Of a stretch of DNA of 64,000 nucleotides, positions 1-12,400 are shown one piece after another (positions within the stretch are counted from its first letter, which is position 1; every line of letters starts with the position of its first letter). Source of the stretch: Alopecurus myosuroides (taxonomy: Eukaryota > Streptophyta > Magnoliopsida > Poales > Poaceae); assembly GCA_028641055.1 (NCBI GenBank), contig CM054063.1:49415827-49479826 (forward strand). Reading direction: 5' to 3'. The notes under the pieces were generated by a model that was not told where the DNA came from, ran no database searches, and was given only the letters and a program-made list of their open reading frames with translations. Both the position numbers and the translations under genes were made by a program.

Positions 1-32
1 CTAGGGTTGTTTTTCATACTTGGGATGTTACA
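1..32 (-). mobile_element. Terminus of another TGTAACATCC-type LTR element
   Basis: The first 32 bases end in GGATGTTACA, the same terminus as the element at 3194-7725. From base 33 the sequence is the LTR that recurs at 14270 and 26200, where no such insertion is present. This is therefore the edge of a third member of that family, inserted in the Athila-like LTR and mostly outside the window. Only one end is visible, so the target duplication cannot be checked. Confidence 0.6.
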
Positions 33-953
33 CCTAATGGCAACAACCCATCCTCCATTCGTCATGTTTCTGTCACCCGAGCACAGATGTAAAGGAGGCA
101 TGAACCCACTATCGAGCATAAATACTCCCTCTTGGAGTTACTAGCATCTACTTGGCCAGAGTATCTACTAATAACGGAGATCAAGCAAGATCATAAATAA
201 CATATGCATGAAGATAACATGATGGATTCATAATCAGAAGACATAGCATTCAACATTCATCAGATCCTAGCAAACACAACATGTAGCATTACATAAAGAT
301 GATATTGATCATGTTAGGCAGCTCACAAGATCTAAACATGAGGTACAAAGTGGAGAAGACAACCATCTAGCTACTGCTATGGACCCGTAGTCCAGGGATG
401 AACTACTCACGCATCACTTCGGAGGAGGGCATGGTGGTGTAGACCCCTCCGGTGATGAATTCCCCTCCCGGCAAAGTGCCGGGGAGAGCTCCAGAACCCT
501 CCGATCTCGGGATGACGATGACGGCGGCCTCGGGTGTTTTCGGGACGAATTGAAATATATTTAGGGTTTACGCCTCAGAGGGTATAAATAGGCGAAAGAG
601 CAAAAGAGATGGAGGCCAGGGGGCCACACCACCCCATGGCGCGGCGAAGTGGGGGCGCCGCCCTACGGTGTGGGCCCCCTGAGGCCCCCCTCCGGGTCTC
701 TTCGGGACTCCGTGGAACCTTTGGGAATTCAAAGACTTCCGGGCTTCGAATTTTCCAATTCCGAGAATATTTCCAGAACAACTTTTCTGAAACTAAAAAC
801 AGCAGAAAACAGGGAACTAGCTCCGTGGCATCTTGTCAATAGGCTAGTCCGGAAAATCGATAAAAATAACATAAAGTGTATAGCAAACATGTGGAAAATA
901 ATAAGAAAACAACATGGAACATCAGGAATTAAGGATATGTTTATGACGTATCA
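33..953 (-). mobile_element. 3' LTR of Athila-like Gypsy, unit 1
   Basis: On the minus strand this block starts TGATACGTCATAAACATATC at 953 and is homologous to the LTRs at 14049-14902 and 25511-27098. The remaining part of the LTR is cut off by the insertion ending at base 32. Directly outside it, at 954-975, the minus strand reads AAGCTTGGGGATG, a polypurine tract typical of this group, so this is the 3' LTR of a minus-strand element. There is no coding content. Confidence 0.8.
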
Positions 954-3193
954 ACATCCCCAAGCTTAGTTCCTACTCGTCCTCGAGTAGGTAAATGATA
1001 AAAACACATAATTTCTGAGGTGACATGCTACCAACATAAACTTGATCATCAATAATGTAAAAGCATAAGTAAGCTGACATCATAGAACTTAAACACAAGC
1101 ATGATAAATAGAACTTTAATAATAAAGCATAGCAATCACCTTGCATCATGAGAAGTAACTCAAATAAAAGATCATGAATAACAATGCAACGAAAGATATA
1201 TGTTTGTTTCAAGTATAGAGAAAACATGTCAAAGTGATATTTCGCTAGTCCTTAAGAGTGGGGCAAAACATAAATTCCAGGACACCTTCAAAGTTCATGA
1301 GGAAGACTATAACAAATAATTAGAGAACAAGCAATAACACATCATGAATCAATTAATAATGTTTCTGGGACAAATGCACATAAAACTCTGAATGGTAACT
1401 ATGCTCTCTCAACTATGCATAAAGTTAGAAGATGGAGACTCAACATAAAAGTAAAAGAAAGGCCCCTCGCAGAGCGAAGCAGAGATCAACTCATGTGCTA
1501 GAGCTTTTATTTTATTAAACAGAGGTATAAAAACTTGACACTCCTCCCAATCATCTTACACAAACCATGGCTAACCGAATCCTCGGGTGTCTGCCAACAA
1601 TCACATACTGTGGAGGAGTGTCTATATTTTAAGAGAGGTGTATGCTTATGTCAACGAATGGTAAACAGGAAACATAGAACGTCACAAGCCAACTAGACTT
1701 CACAATAGCGGATCCCATAGAAGGATGCAACTGGGTAGAAGGTCATCCCTCTTTCTCTTTTGTTTACAGAATTATGTTTTGACTGATAAATCAGGGGTAA
1801 AAATAGTGAAGAGAATTTGTGTTATTAATTTGGGGTTGGGCACCCCGCTGCCATCTCTTCCATCATTGGATAAGCGGATAAAGCCACTAGTCCAGGGTGT
1901 GAAAGTCAAATCAACAAGTGGGATAAAGATTCTCTATTCACGTCCTCATGAGCTAAAACAGGAGCACAAAACAGGAGTAATTTTGAAAGTTTTAAAGGTA
2001 ACACATGAGCAATTTACTTTGGAGTGGTGGTTAATTACCACATGTAGGTAGGTATGGTGGAAAAAATGGGAAAACTTTGGTTTTTGGGAGTTGGATGCAC
2101 GATTAGAGCTCATACTCAGTACAGGTGGAGGCTAGCAAAAGACTGGGAGCGACAAATCAAGAGAACACAAGAGCCATAATCATGCATAGCGACATAAACA
2201 TCATTAATCAAAGCATAAGTGGTACCACAAGTTCAAAAAATAAATGATCATGGAGGCTATTAGTGACTGGTTCATAGTCATAAATATGGTGTGAGAATGC
2301 GCCAAGTCAACCAAATAAAACATTCAAAGGAGAACACCACAAATTTATGCTTCAATATGACAAGAACAAATCATGATTATTTCAATGGCACATTAAACAC
2401 TCTCAGCTATATGAGGCTAATCATTCTACTAAATAACCACAAGGCTTTAGAACTAAAATGAAATCTAGCATGATATGAAAAAGTCTAGCCACAGTCTATA
2501 CAAGCTTCTACTTGCACCCTTAAAAATTCTACCTCAAGGAGCAGTTTTTTACCAACAACCACCATACAAAACATGCTTTAGCAAGAAATCTCTAAATTCT
2601 ACACCAAGAAATCATGAGTGGAATCACATAACACTACTAAAACTAACATCTCTGAACAAGGGATGCAATTAAAACAAGAGCTAAACAGGAAATTTTGCAG
2701 CAGCTAGAAGAAAAACTAAGAATACTAGCATAGCAAGTATTCAAATGAAAAAGCGGAGCGTGTCTCTCTCCCAAACAAGGAATGCTAGGGTACAACTATA
2801 TTATTGCAGCAAGAAAAACAAAAGAAAACAAAATAGAAACAAACATACGCTCCAAGTAAACTTCATATGATGTGACCGAATAAAAATATAGTTTCATGAG
2901 AAGTGACGTGATAGATAGTTGATGAAAAAGGGGATGCCTTGGGCATCCGCAAGCTTAGATGCTTGAGTCTTCTAAAAATATGCTTGGATGAACCACGGGG
3001 GCATCCCCAAGCTTTGACCTTGCACTCTTCTTGATCACATATATCACCTCCTCGCTTGACTCTTGAAAACTTTCTTCACACCACACTCAACCGGTAATTC
3101 GCATTAGAGGGTTAGTGCAAGAATTAAAAAAATCCATTGGTAATGTATGGCACAAGTGCTATTGATACTTTTAAATATTAGCTACAGCCATTG
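954..3193 (-). mobile_element. Unit 1 internal region, 3' (PPT-side) part, non-coding
   Basis: This is A-rich non-coding internal sequence that begins with the polypurine tract. It is collinear with 14903-16586 and partly with 29990-30640, which are the same region of the two other Athila-like elements in the window. I see no frame longer than about 110 codons and no conserved domain. It ends at the CATTG target duplication (3189-3193) of the next insertion. Confidence 0.7.
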
Positions 3194-6100
3194 TGTAGCG
3201 TTTCCACATTTAAATAATGTAAGAACATATGTGTTATTGTGCTAGTCCCTCGATCAATTTATAGCACCACAATACAAGATGAAATATCATGCAAATGCAT
3301 CAAATTCTATTACATTGCATGATCCAGTCTTTAAAAAATAGTATTACAACTTGCATAGTCTTAGAAGACTAGCAGAAAATAAAGAAATACAGCGGAAAAC
3401 ATAGTACAACATTGAGCCCATCTTCTTCATGTGCCACAGGCAAAACATGTTGGCGATTGTCTCGAGATCCTAAACGAAATCCTCACTCGTCTTCAGAATC
3501 ATCTGCAGGATGGAATATGCATCCACAAGGGAGTCAATACAATCTAATGTATTGGCAAGTAACACTATGATGGATATAAATGGCAAGACTAATACTACAT
3601 GCTTATTTGGCTGAGTGAAGTTTTGGCTAAGTTTGCATAAAGCCAGTTTTCTCCTATCACTTTTGTAAAAAACAAACGTTTCTTTTCAAAGGGGTGACAT
3701 CATTGGACTGAAATCCAAGCACCACTACTACTGTTCACTTGGTCAAATTTTACTTATTGAAAATGATGATGTGATTCTTCCGTCCATCCTTGTCTAGCTG
3801 CTCAGAGTTGTCCATAACCGGGGAGACGGCTAAGATCTTAGTTTGTTGACTCTGCAGAGTTTGTGCACTTTCACCTTCAGACTCAAATCAGCCAAAACAT
3901 CCTATACACCCTGAGTGTATTAAGGAAAGGAGAAGATTGAGACGAGATCTTTAATAAGCAAGAATCCAACCCAATGGCAAGACCCGTTCCACCTATAATT
4001 ATACTACATCTGCTTGTCAAGCCCAGGCTGAACCTTCACAACTTAGTTGATCAAGACAGAGCCCATATGACTAAAGGCTACACTGTAAGCAATCTCAACT
4101 TGGGGAACATCATAGTCACTTTGTTCCTGGGTGGCATTCCTTCAAGTGACCTCCCCTCGTGGAGACACTCAACTATCAACAGCCCCGCATTACCAATCCA
4201 CCCAGGTGGTTCATTGAAGTTGTTACTTAGAATTTTTCCACAACATCAAGTAAAAAAAATTTTGTAGCAAGGCTAAGCATCAACTAAGTACCAAGTATTC
4301 AAAAGTAACCATGTATAAGGATGGCTACACACTACCAGGATATAGCATAGCATAATATAAATTAGTAAAATTTCCTATCATGCATACTACTCAAAACTCT
4401 AGTAATGCATAGGAAAATAATAGGTAGTTGATGGTGTGTTACTTGCCTTGTTTAAGTTGGTGAAGAATTCACACTCTCTTCACAAAAGATCGTTGCTCTC
4501 CGTACAATCTATACATTGAAAACACAAACAAAAAATAAACAAGCATCCTAGCAATCAGACACACAAGTGAAGAAAACAAACAGAGCAATTAACATAACAA
4601 GGGGTTGAACCAAGTTGGCTAGGACAAGGTCAATATTTGAGTTCAATACTTGTTAAGGGAATTCCAAGGGTTTACTTGGGATGGACTAGGTTGAGTTTGA
4701 TGTGATCTAACTTTACTATAAACATACTTATCGAGGTAGGTCTAGAATTAAATTAAGAAAACAAAGCAAAAGAAATGTTAAGATGAGGTCTTGGGTTTTC
4801 CATTTGGGTCAATGGTTATTCTTCAAGCTGTGTGAATGGCTCCAAGTCTTCACATGCTTGTCTTCTTGAAGATCATCTTCATGCTTCTATTGTAGTTTTG
4901 TTACTTGGATGGATTCTTCTCTTGGTCTTGATAGATTCTTCATGGCTTTCACTTCACTAATTGGTTTGGGTATGGGATGGGCACAAATACCACTAAGTAA
5001 AATAGAAAAGAAAGAAAATAAGAAGATAGAAAGAGAGAGGGAGATGTTTTCTTCTGAATTTCTTCACACCTGTACTTCCTTGAGTTGCTTCTGGTTGATG
5101 TGGAGTCTAAGTCCTTCCTTCAATTTCTTCAATGATATTCCTCATAGCTCTTCATGTTACCACCAAGTTGATAATGAAGTTTCCTTCTTGTGCTTGAGTC
5201 TTGATCTCCATTTTGCTGACTTGGTGAATTCTTGAAGCAAGAATGGGGGAGTGGAGAAGTATATAGAAAACTAAGGTTCACTACTTGGTACTATATGTGA
5301 CTGACACATTCTAAGGAATTGGCTTGGCTCCAAATAGACATAACATCAAAGAATAAATGATGGAAATAATTTCTAAGACATGGTGAAAATGGATGTATCA
5401 CTAAGTTGGGTTTTTGGTCAAAGACACATGGTCATATTCCAAGGTGTCCAAAATGGTTGGGCAAAGCTGTCTTTGGTTCAAGGCTACCAAAAGGATCAAA
5501 TTTGCAAAAGGAACTATATTGAAATTATTTATAGAAATAAATCTATATAAAAAACACTCAAAATAGACAACTTAATTCTAAATTGAATTTTATTTTGATC
5601 AAAAATTATTTTGGGACAGAGGGTGTGAAAGTACACATCTTAAGGTTTCTAAATATATTTTATTTGCAATTTTTGATTTGTAGAATTTGAATTATGCCAA
5701 AATTCATCAAACAAGCATATTTGAATTTGAACAAATTTTAAATTGTCAATTTTAAATTTTGCCATTGCCAAAAGTTTCTAAATATTGTTCTGATTTCAAA
5801 AAGTCCAAGATTGCTAGATTTGTCCTTATGGATAAAAAGGTATGATGGTTCAAAGTTATAGGGACTAAACTGCAAAATGGCCATTCTATTTTTATTTGGA
5901 AATAAAATCCAGAGACAGTTGGGCTCAGATTTGGCTATTTTCCGTGCAGGGCGACGGATAACAGTTGGGCTTGGTCTTATTACGCGCAGCGCTGGGCGAC
6001 GGATAGCAAAGTAATGTGCTGCTGACTGGGCTGACACGAGGCGCGTTTCTATTGGCCGATACCCCTTCAGTAAGTGATCTGTTTGGGCCCGCTCGATCAA

Positions 6101-7725
6101 GATCTAACGGTGCTGGGGGATAGGGTTACCTGGTCGCCGGAGTTGTGGCTGGAAAATGGTGCGCGGCGGCGCTATTGTCGGGTTTCGATGGAATCGAGGT
6201 TCCGGTGATCCTTGTGCTCAATGAAGACCACTGAGAGCCTCAGCGGAGCACGGCAATTCGAATAATGACGATGACGCCCACTGCGGTGGCTCCTGTCGAC
6301 GGTGCGGTGAAGAACCGAGGTGGAGCAACTCCGGCGAGCACGGAAGTGTACGACGCGGCGGAAATTCTGCGCCAAAAAATCGAACAACGGGTCAAGGAGG
6401 GGTGCAACAACACGGGGATTCGGACGAGACCAAAATAAGCGGCGCTAGCTCGCTTACCTCACCGGCATCAGAGATCTACGGCGGCGGAAAAATGTGGCTC
6501 CGGTGATCTTTTCCGGGGATGTGGAGGCATGGTTAAGAGGGGAAAATGAAAGGAAATGAAGAGGAGAAAATGGGCCATAAGAGGAGAGGCGTAGGGCTAT
6601 CAATCACACACTGAAACGGGAGAATTCAATCGAATTGAATTCGGTAAGAAACGGTATAAAAGTAAACAGCCCGAGCTTGATGACGAGGTGACGTCATCAT
6701 GGCGTCATCATTTCTTTTTTTCCTGTTTTCCTAATTCCTTAATAACTTTTATTTTCTCTATCCAAATTACCTCAATTAAATTTCTAAAATTTTGTAATTG
6801 AAATATCTATAAACTAATAACATTTTTGTTCAACTTTGAACACATTTCAAAATTTGAATTTTGAGAAATATAAATAATTTCTTAGTAGTGATTAGTGTGA
6901 TTTTTAATTTAGGAAATTATAAAATATAAATATTTGTCAAATAAAATTTCAGTAGCTTTATAAAGATCAAACACCATTTTCCAAAAACAATTCAAAGTGT
7001 TTTCATCTTTTATAATTTTTAAAATATGATGAAAACATGGACTGTTACTTAATAGAAAACGAGGGTTAATTATAGAAATATGATTTAAATGATTTTAGAA
7101 AATATTCCTATGGTTCAAATTATTGTTTTCTAGGCCCTTTCAAAATGTTTTGAACATATGAGTAATTCACTCATGGTATCTTATTAACATAATCAAAATA
7201 GACAATTTATTAATAAATTTTAAATTGAGGGTGAGTAAGAACAGAGAGATTTTCTCTAATGAAGATGTTCTTTTCCCAATTAAAAACATTATTTTTCCAA
7301 GGTACTTTACTTGTTTTCATAACTCAATAATATATATAACTACTTATTGTTTTGTTGATTGACATAATACTTGGAAGACAATTAACCATCTTTTATCCAT
7401 TTGAGGTTAATAATAATAGTGACATAATTTCTTGGAGACATGAAGAAAATATTAAACATAGTAACTCTCAGGTTTTCAATTATCATAATCATTTTCAAAA
7501 TGGTAGTTGAGTTGAAAACATGTTTGGTAAAGATGTTTGCTAAGATAATATTTCATTCACATGGGGGAACATATTTTATTTTAGAAATAGGCTTTAGGGT
7601 TTTTTGGAATTAAGGCAATTTGGATTCTTCCTTTTATTTGGTCTTTGGTGACTTGCTTTATCATGAAAACAAAAAGTTTCAAACTTTTGTGATTTTTGCA
7701 CTTCCAAAAAATCACGGATGTTACA
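3194..7725 (-). mobile_element. Long TG...CA element (solo LTR or LARD-like), copy 2
   Basis: A 4532-bp block starts TGTAGCG and ends GGATGTTACA. It is flanked by a perfect 5-bp duplication CATTG (3189-3193 and 7726-7730). The uninterrupted homologue at 16560-16600 shows the empty site, so the boundaries are secure. It is the reverse complement of the element at 9473-14048 over its whole length as far as the ends and several internal blocks show. It has no retroviral domain. TG...CA ends, a 5-bp duplication and the large non-coding body fit a solo LTR of a long-LTR element of the LARD/Sukkula kind. The family assignment is an inference. Confidence 0.75.
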
Positions 7726-7730
7726 CATTG

Positions 7731-8985
7731 ATGTTTCGTGAAGCAAAGAAATCCACTTGACATCGTAAAAGAGCAAATGCAAGAAAAATTACAGAATTTG
7801 TCAAAACCAGAACAGACTGTAAAGACGATTTTTTTCGAGGCACTTATTTTGCTCAGATCGAAAAACTTAAAGAACAAAGAAGTTGCGGAATTCACCGAGG
7901 AATAAGCACAAGAAATGTCAGGTCATTCTGAGTTTTCTGTGAAATATACGATTTTTTATGGTGGACAGAAGAAATATGTTTCCTACGCAGAAATCTTAAA
8001 ACCAACTCCAACTCTCGTCAGAAACCTTACTTGGCACTACTAAAACATGAAAACAAAGATACAAAGGAGTTGCTACAGAAGTATACAACCCCTTGACTCA
8101 AAGAAAATAGAGAAAAACAAAGCAAAAATTAAAACCATTGGTTACTCCCAAGAAGTGCTTTTCTTTCACGCCTTTTAGCTAGGCCCAGAAAAGTGGAATC
8201 AAGTATTTTCAAGTGAAGAAGCATTAAAATTAAGATTTGGCAATTCCTTAATAATACATTGTATTTTATCTAAGTGAGTCTCAGAGGCTCCTCTCTTAGA
8301 ACTTTTAGGCTTACTATTTTCATCAAATAGATTCTCAGGAACAATCCAATCAAAATTCTTTTCTCGGGCTTCATGTAGTGTTATCAATTAAAGGGGGATT
8401 GGTATGTTATCCTCCTTTTCATTATTAGATTCAGTTTTTTCTAGAGCACCAACAATATATACACATGAGCCAAGCATATTGAAACAATCAAAGACTTTTC
8501 TAGCTTCTATAGCAACATCTCCAAATTCTTTAAGCATGGTTTCTAAGATAAAATTCCTTTTCTCAATATCTTCAATGTTATTCAAGTTGAGGAACATATG
8601 CTGTAGTAAGGGATGGAGGTTAACAAACCTAGATTCTAACATGTGAATTAAAGAAGTTGCAACAGTCTCATAATTTAGGGCAAGTTCTACTATGGATTTT
8701 CCTCAAAATTATCATGCTTACTAACATGATCAAATAACTTTTAATGGTATCCTTTCCAAGTATAGAACCACTACCTACTGGCAGATCTTTCAATGTAAAC
8801 TTAGGGAACAACATGATGAAAAATAACAACAAGGTAACAAAAGTAACAACTAGAATAACAACTAGTTTTTTTTTGTGTTTTTAATAAAGAGAAGCTAACA
8901 AGACAAAATAAACTAAACTAAGCAAAAATAAAACAAAGTAAAGAGATTGGAAGTGAGAGACTCCCCTTGCAAAAGTTATCTTTCT
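7731..8985 (-). mobile_element. Unit 1 internal region, PBS-side part
   Basis: This continues the unit 1 internal region after the nested insertion. Its left part is homologous to 16586-17080. Its right part (8830-8985) is homologous to 25340-25487. The middle (8199-8642) encodes a different protein from the gag-protease found in unit 2. Unit 1 is therefore a shortened derivative with its own insert between shared flanks. Confidence 0.65.
8199..8642 (-). pseudogene. Gag-like reading frame of unit 1, one internal stop
   Basis: Two minus-strand frames, 8642-8388 and 8387-8199, are in the same phase and separated by a single TAA at 8388-8390. Together they give about 145 residues, helical and charged, including FILETMLKEFGDVAIEARKV. 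The segment lies between the primer-binding site and the non-coding 3' part, where gag would be. I recognise no retroviral core, zinc knuckle or protease motif. It does not resemble the gag of unit 2, which has the normal Gypsy gag core. It is probably a remnant of a non-autonomous subfamily's own frame, and its function is unknown. Confidence 0.4.
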
Positions 8986-9002
8986 CCCAGGCAACGGCGC
9001 CA
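8986..9002 (-). other. Primer-binding site, tRNA-Asp type
   Basis: The plus strand reads cccaggcaacggcgcca, so the minus strand begins TGGCGCCGTTGCC. This matches the 3' end of plant tRNA-Asp (one mismatch in 17), the primer typical of Athila-group Gypsy elements. It sits 11 bases from the LTR edge at 9014. Confidence 0.8.
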
Positions 9003-9472
9003 GAAAAATAGCTTGATGGTGCAGATCTTGCACTCGTTGGGAGACCCCAAGAGGAAGGTATGCTGAGCACAGCATCAGTTTTCCCTCCGTAAGAAACCAA
9101 GGCTTAATCGACCAGTAGGAGGAAGGAGTAACTTCGGAAGGTTGAAGCAGCTGAGATGGCAGGGCGCACTACCGGTTCAGAAGCAACATGGAACCTACAC
9201 AACACAATCAGATCACTTTGCCCCAACGAAGCACTAAGGTTGTCAATCTCATCGGTTTTGCTGAACACAAAGAGGTTAAACATATGGTGTTGAAAACAGT
9301 AGGAAACAGTACCAGCAGTATGGAAGCAGTAGTTGTTTTATCAGTATGAGGGAAAAAGGACCGGGGTCCACAGTTTACTAGTGGTGTCTCTCCGTAAAAG
9401 ATAAATAACATGTGTGGTGAACAAATTACAGTTGGGCAATTGACAGAAATGAAGGTTGCACCGTAGTGCATA

Positions 9473-12400
9473 TGTAACATCCCTGATTTTTTGGAAGTCC
9501 AAAAATCACTAAAAATTGAAACTTTTTGTTTTCATGTTATGCAAGTCACCAAAAACCAATGAGATGCAAGAAATAAAAGGAAACAATACATAACTCAATG
9601 AAAATTGAAATCCATTATACCTCTATTCCATAAACCCTAAAATGCTCTCAATATTTTTTTTTCATTAGATAAAGAAAACCATTTTATCTTTAGCAAACTT
9701 TATTACATAAAATGTTTTCAATTCAAATATTACTTTGAAAATATTTTATGAAAACAAAAATCAAAAGATTTATAACCCTTAATAAAGTTCTAAGACTCAA
9801 AATTATTTGATGACAATAAAATATTTTAATATTAACTTTTAGTTGTTTTTTTCAAGTTATAAACATAAAGGAGTGAATATAAAATGCATTGCTTTGAAAA
9901 TAACATAAAAGAGGACTTTGAAAACAATATTATGAGTTGTGGAATATTTCTAAGCCACTTTGATAATTATTCAAAAAAAATATTTTTAAAAATAGCATTA
10001 AGTTACTATTAATAAATCCTTCATATCCTAAAATTACAAAATATGAAAATGGTTTAAAAATGACTTAAAAAATAGTTTATGACATGTATAATGTCTCTAC
10101 AATTTTATTTAATCAAAAACATCAATTTATATTTTTTTCCAATTTTAAATAATATTAAGTACTATTAATGTTTTATTTATAAATTGCAAAATATGATTTT
10201 GAATTCTGTTGAAAGTTTTCAAAAAATGTTTCTGAGTGAAAGATATTATTTTTACAAAAAATTTGCAATTGGTTTGAGGTCATTTGGACTTGTATATTAA
10301 AAGATATTAAAAACAGAAAAATGAAAAAAAAAGGATGACGTCATGATGACGTCATCGTCGTCATCAACCCTACTCTTCCGTTTCTACCCGAGTGAAGGGA
10401 AATCAAATCCCTTGATTGCGGCCGTTTCAGCCAGTGTTGATTGCTCCCCCTGTACCCATTGAAAGCCCAGCTCCTCCTCTATAATTCCCCTCTCCTTTCC
10501 ATCCAAATCGCGTGGCCACGGTAAAGAAATTGCTCGCCGGAGCAGAGCACCGTCGCCGTCGTTTCTCGTCATTTTTGGCCAACAAAGGAGGTAGACGAGC
10601 CCGAGACCACCTCCATTAGCTTCCCCTCGACAACGCGCGCGTCTCTGACCTTTTGGTCGTGGTTTTGTGCAGAGATGAGGCCGCGCCATCCTCCCCCGAA
10701 GCTCGCCGGAGCCCGCACGCTCGCAGCTACTCCTCGCCGTCTCCACAGAGCCCGACGCACCTCCCCGAGGTCCCCATCAAGTCCACTTTGACGCGGCGCG
10801 GCTCCTGGACCCCTCCCCATGCCCTTAGAAGCACGGGAACGTCGCCGGCGTCCACCACCGTGCAGCGCGCCGCCGCGGAGCCATTTTCCGGCGAGATCCA
10901 CGCCGCCCTGTAAGTTTCCTCCGTCTCCGCCGTTAGATCGTAATCGTACGGCCACGATAGAATCACTTAGCGAACCGGTATAGACCAATAGGAGCACGCC
11001 ACGTGTGCGCCAAGTCAGCTGCGCGCATTGCTTATCTTTCGCTCGGTGCAACGCCTAACCGGCCCAAGCCCACCTCTTTTCCGTCGCACCGCGCGACAAA
11101 TAGACATTTTAGGCCCATCCCGTCTCTGGATTTATTTCCGAATAAAAATAGATTTTTAAATTTGCACAATAGTCCCCAGAACTTAGAAACATCATAACTT
11201 TTTAGCCATAAGCCCAAATTTAGCAAACTTGGACTTTTTGAAATCCCCTGGATCTGTAGAATCTTTTAGCATTGTTAAAATTCAAATTTGACAAACTTAA
11301 ATTGGTTCAAATTGAAATATGCGTGTTTGATGAATTTTGGCATAATTCAAATTCTACAAACCCAAAAATTGCAAATAAAATATATTTGGAAACCTTAGGA
11401 TGTGTACTTTAATACCCTCTGTCCCAAAATAATTTTTGACCAAATTAAAGTTGATTTTTGAATTAAGTTGTCTATTTGAGTATTTTTGGCATACATTTAA
11501 TTCTATAAATAATTAGAAAATGTTTTCTTAAGCAAAGTTGCTCCATTTGGTAACCTTGAACCAGAGAAATCAGTACCTAAACCTTTTAGACACCCTTGTA
11601 CTATGACCATGTGTTTTGACCAAAACCCCAACATAATGATTCATCCTTTTTACCATGTCTTAGAATTTTGTTTCCATTTCTTATGCCTTGTTGATGTGGC
11701 TATTTGGAGCCAAGCCAATTCCTTAGAATGTGTCAATCACATGTAGTACCAATTAGTGAACTTACTTTTCTATCTACTTCTCCACTCCCCTATTCTTGAT
11801 TCAAGAATTCATCAAGTTAGGAAAAAGGAAATCAAGACTCAAGCACAAGGAGGTACTTCATTTTCAACTTCGTGGAAACATGATGGAATATCATTGAAGA
11901 AGTTGAAGGAAGGACTTAGACTCCATAGCAACTAGAAGCAACTCCATGAAGTACAAGAGTGAAGAAATCCAGAAGAAAACATCTCCCTCTCTCTTTCTAT
12001 CTTTCTTCCTATTTCTTTCCAAATTGACTTAGTAGTAGTTGTGCCCATCTAACCTTGGACCAACTGGTGAGAAGGCCATGAAGAATTTATCAAGACCAAG
12101 AGAAGAATCCATCCAAGGAACAATTCTACAATAGAAGGATGAAGATGATCTTCAAGAAGACAAGCATGTGAAGACTAGGAGAAATCCACACAAGTTGAAG
12201 AATTTCAAGTTGTTGTTGTCCAACCCTTGCCCCAAATGGAAAATTCCAAGACTTTATCTGGTTATCTCTATTTGTTATGAAGTTAGATGAACCTAGACTC
12301 ACCTTAACCAAAATGGAAAGACTAAACTAGATCACTCAAATGTCTTGATGAAAATGACTAAGTGTTACACATGGTTATGTGTTACTTTAGTTGAAATAGT

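Noticed and set aside
8404..8646. Plus-strand frame opposite the unit 1 gag-like frame
   Set aside because: It is the shadow of the minus-strand frame and lies in a minus-strand element.
10384..11226. Overlapping open frames on both strands in the long LTR
   Set aside because: They follow from GC-rich composition. None shows a domain, and the block is matched by non-coding sequence in the inverted copy.
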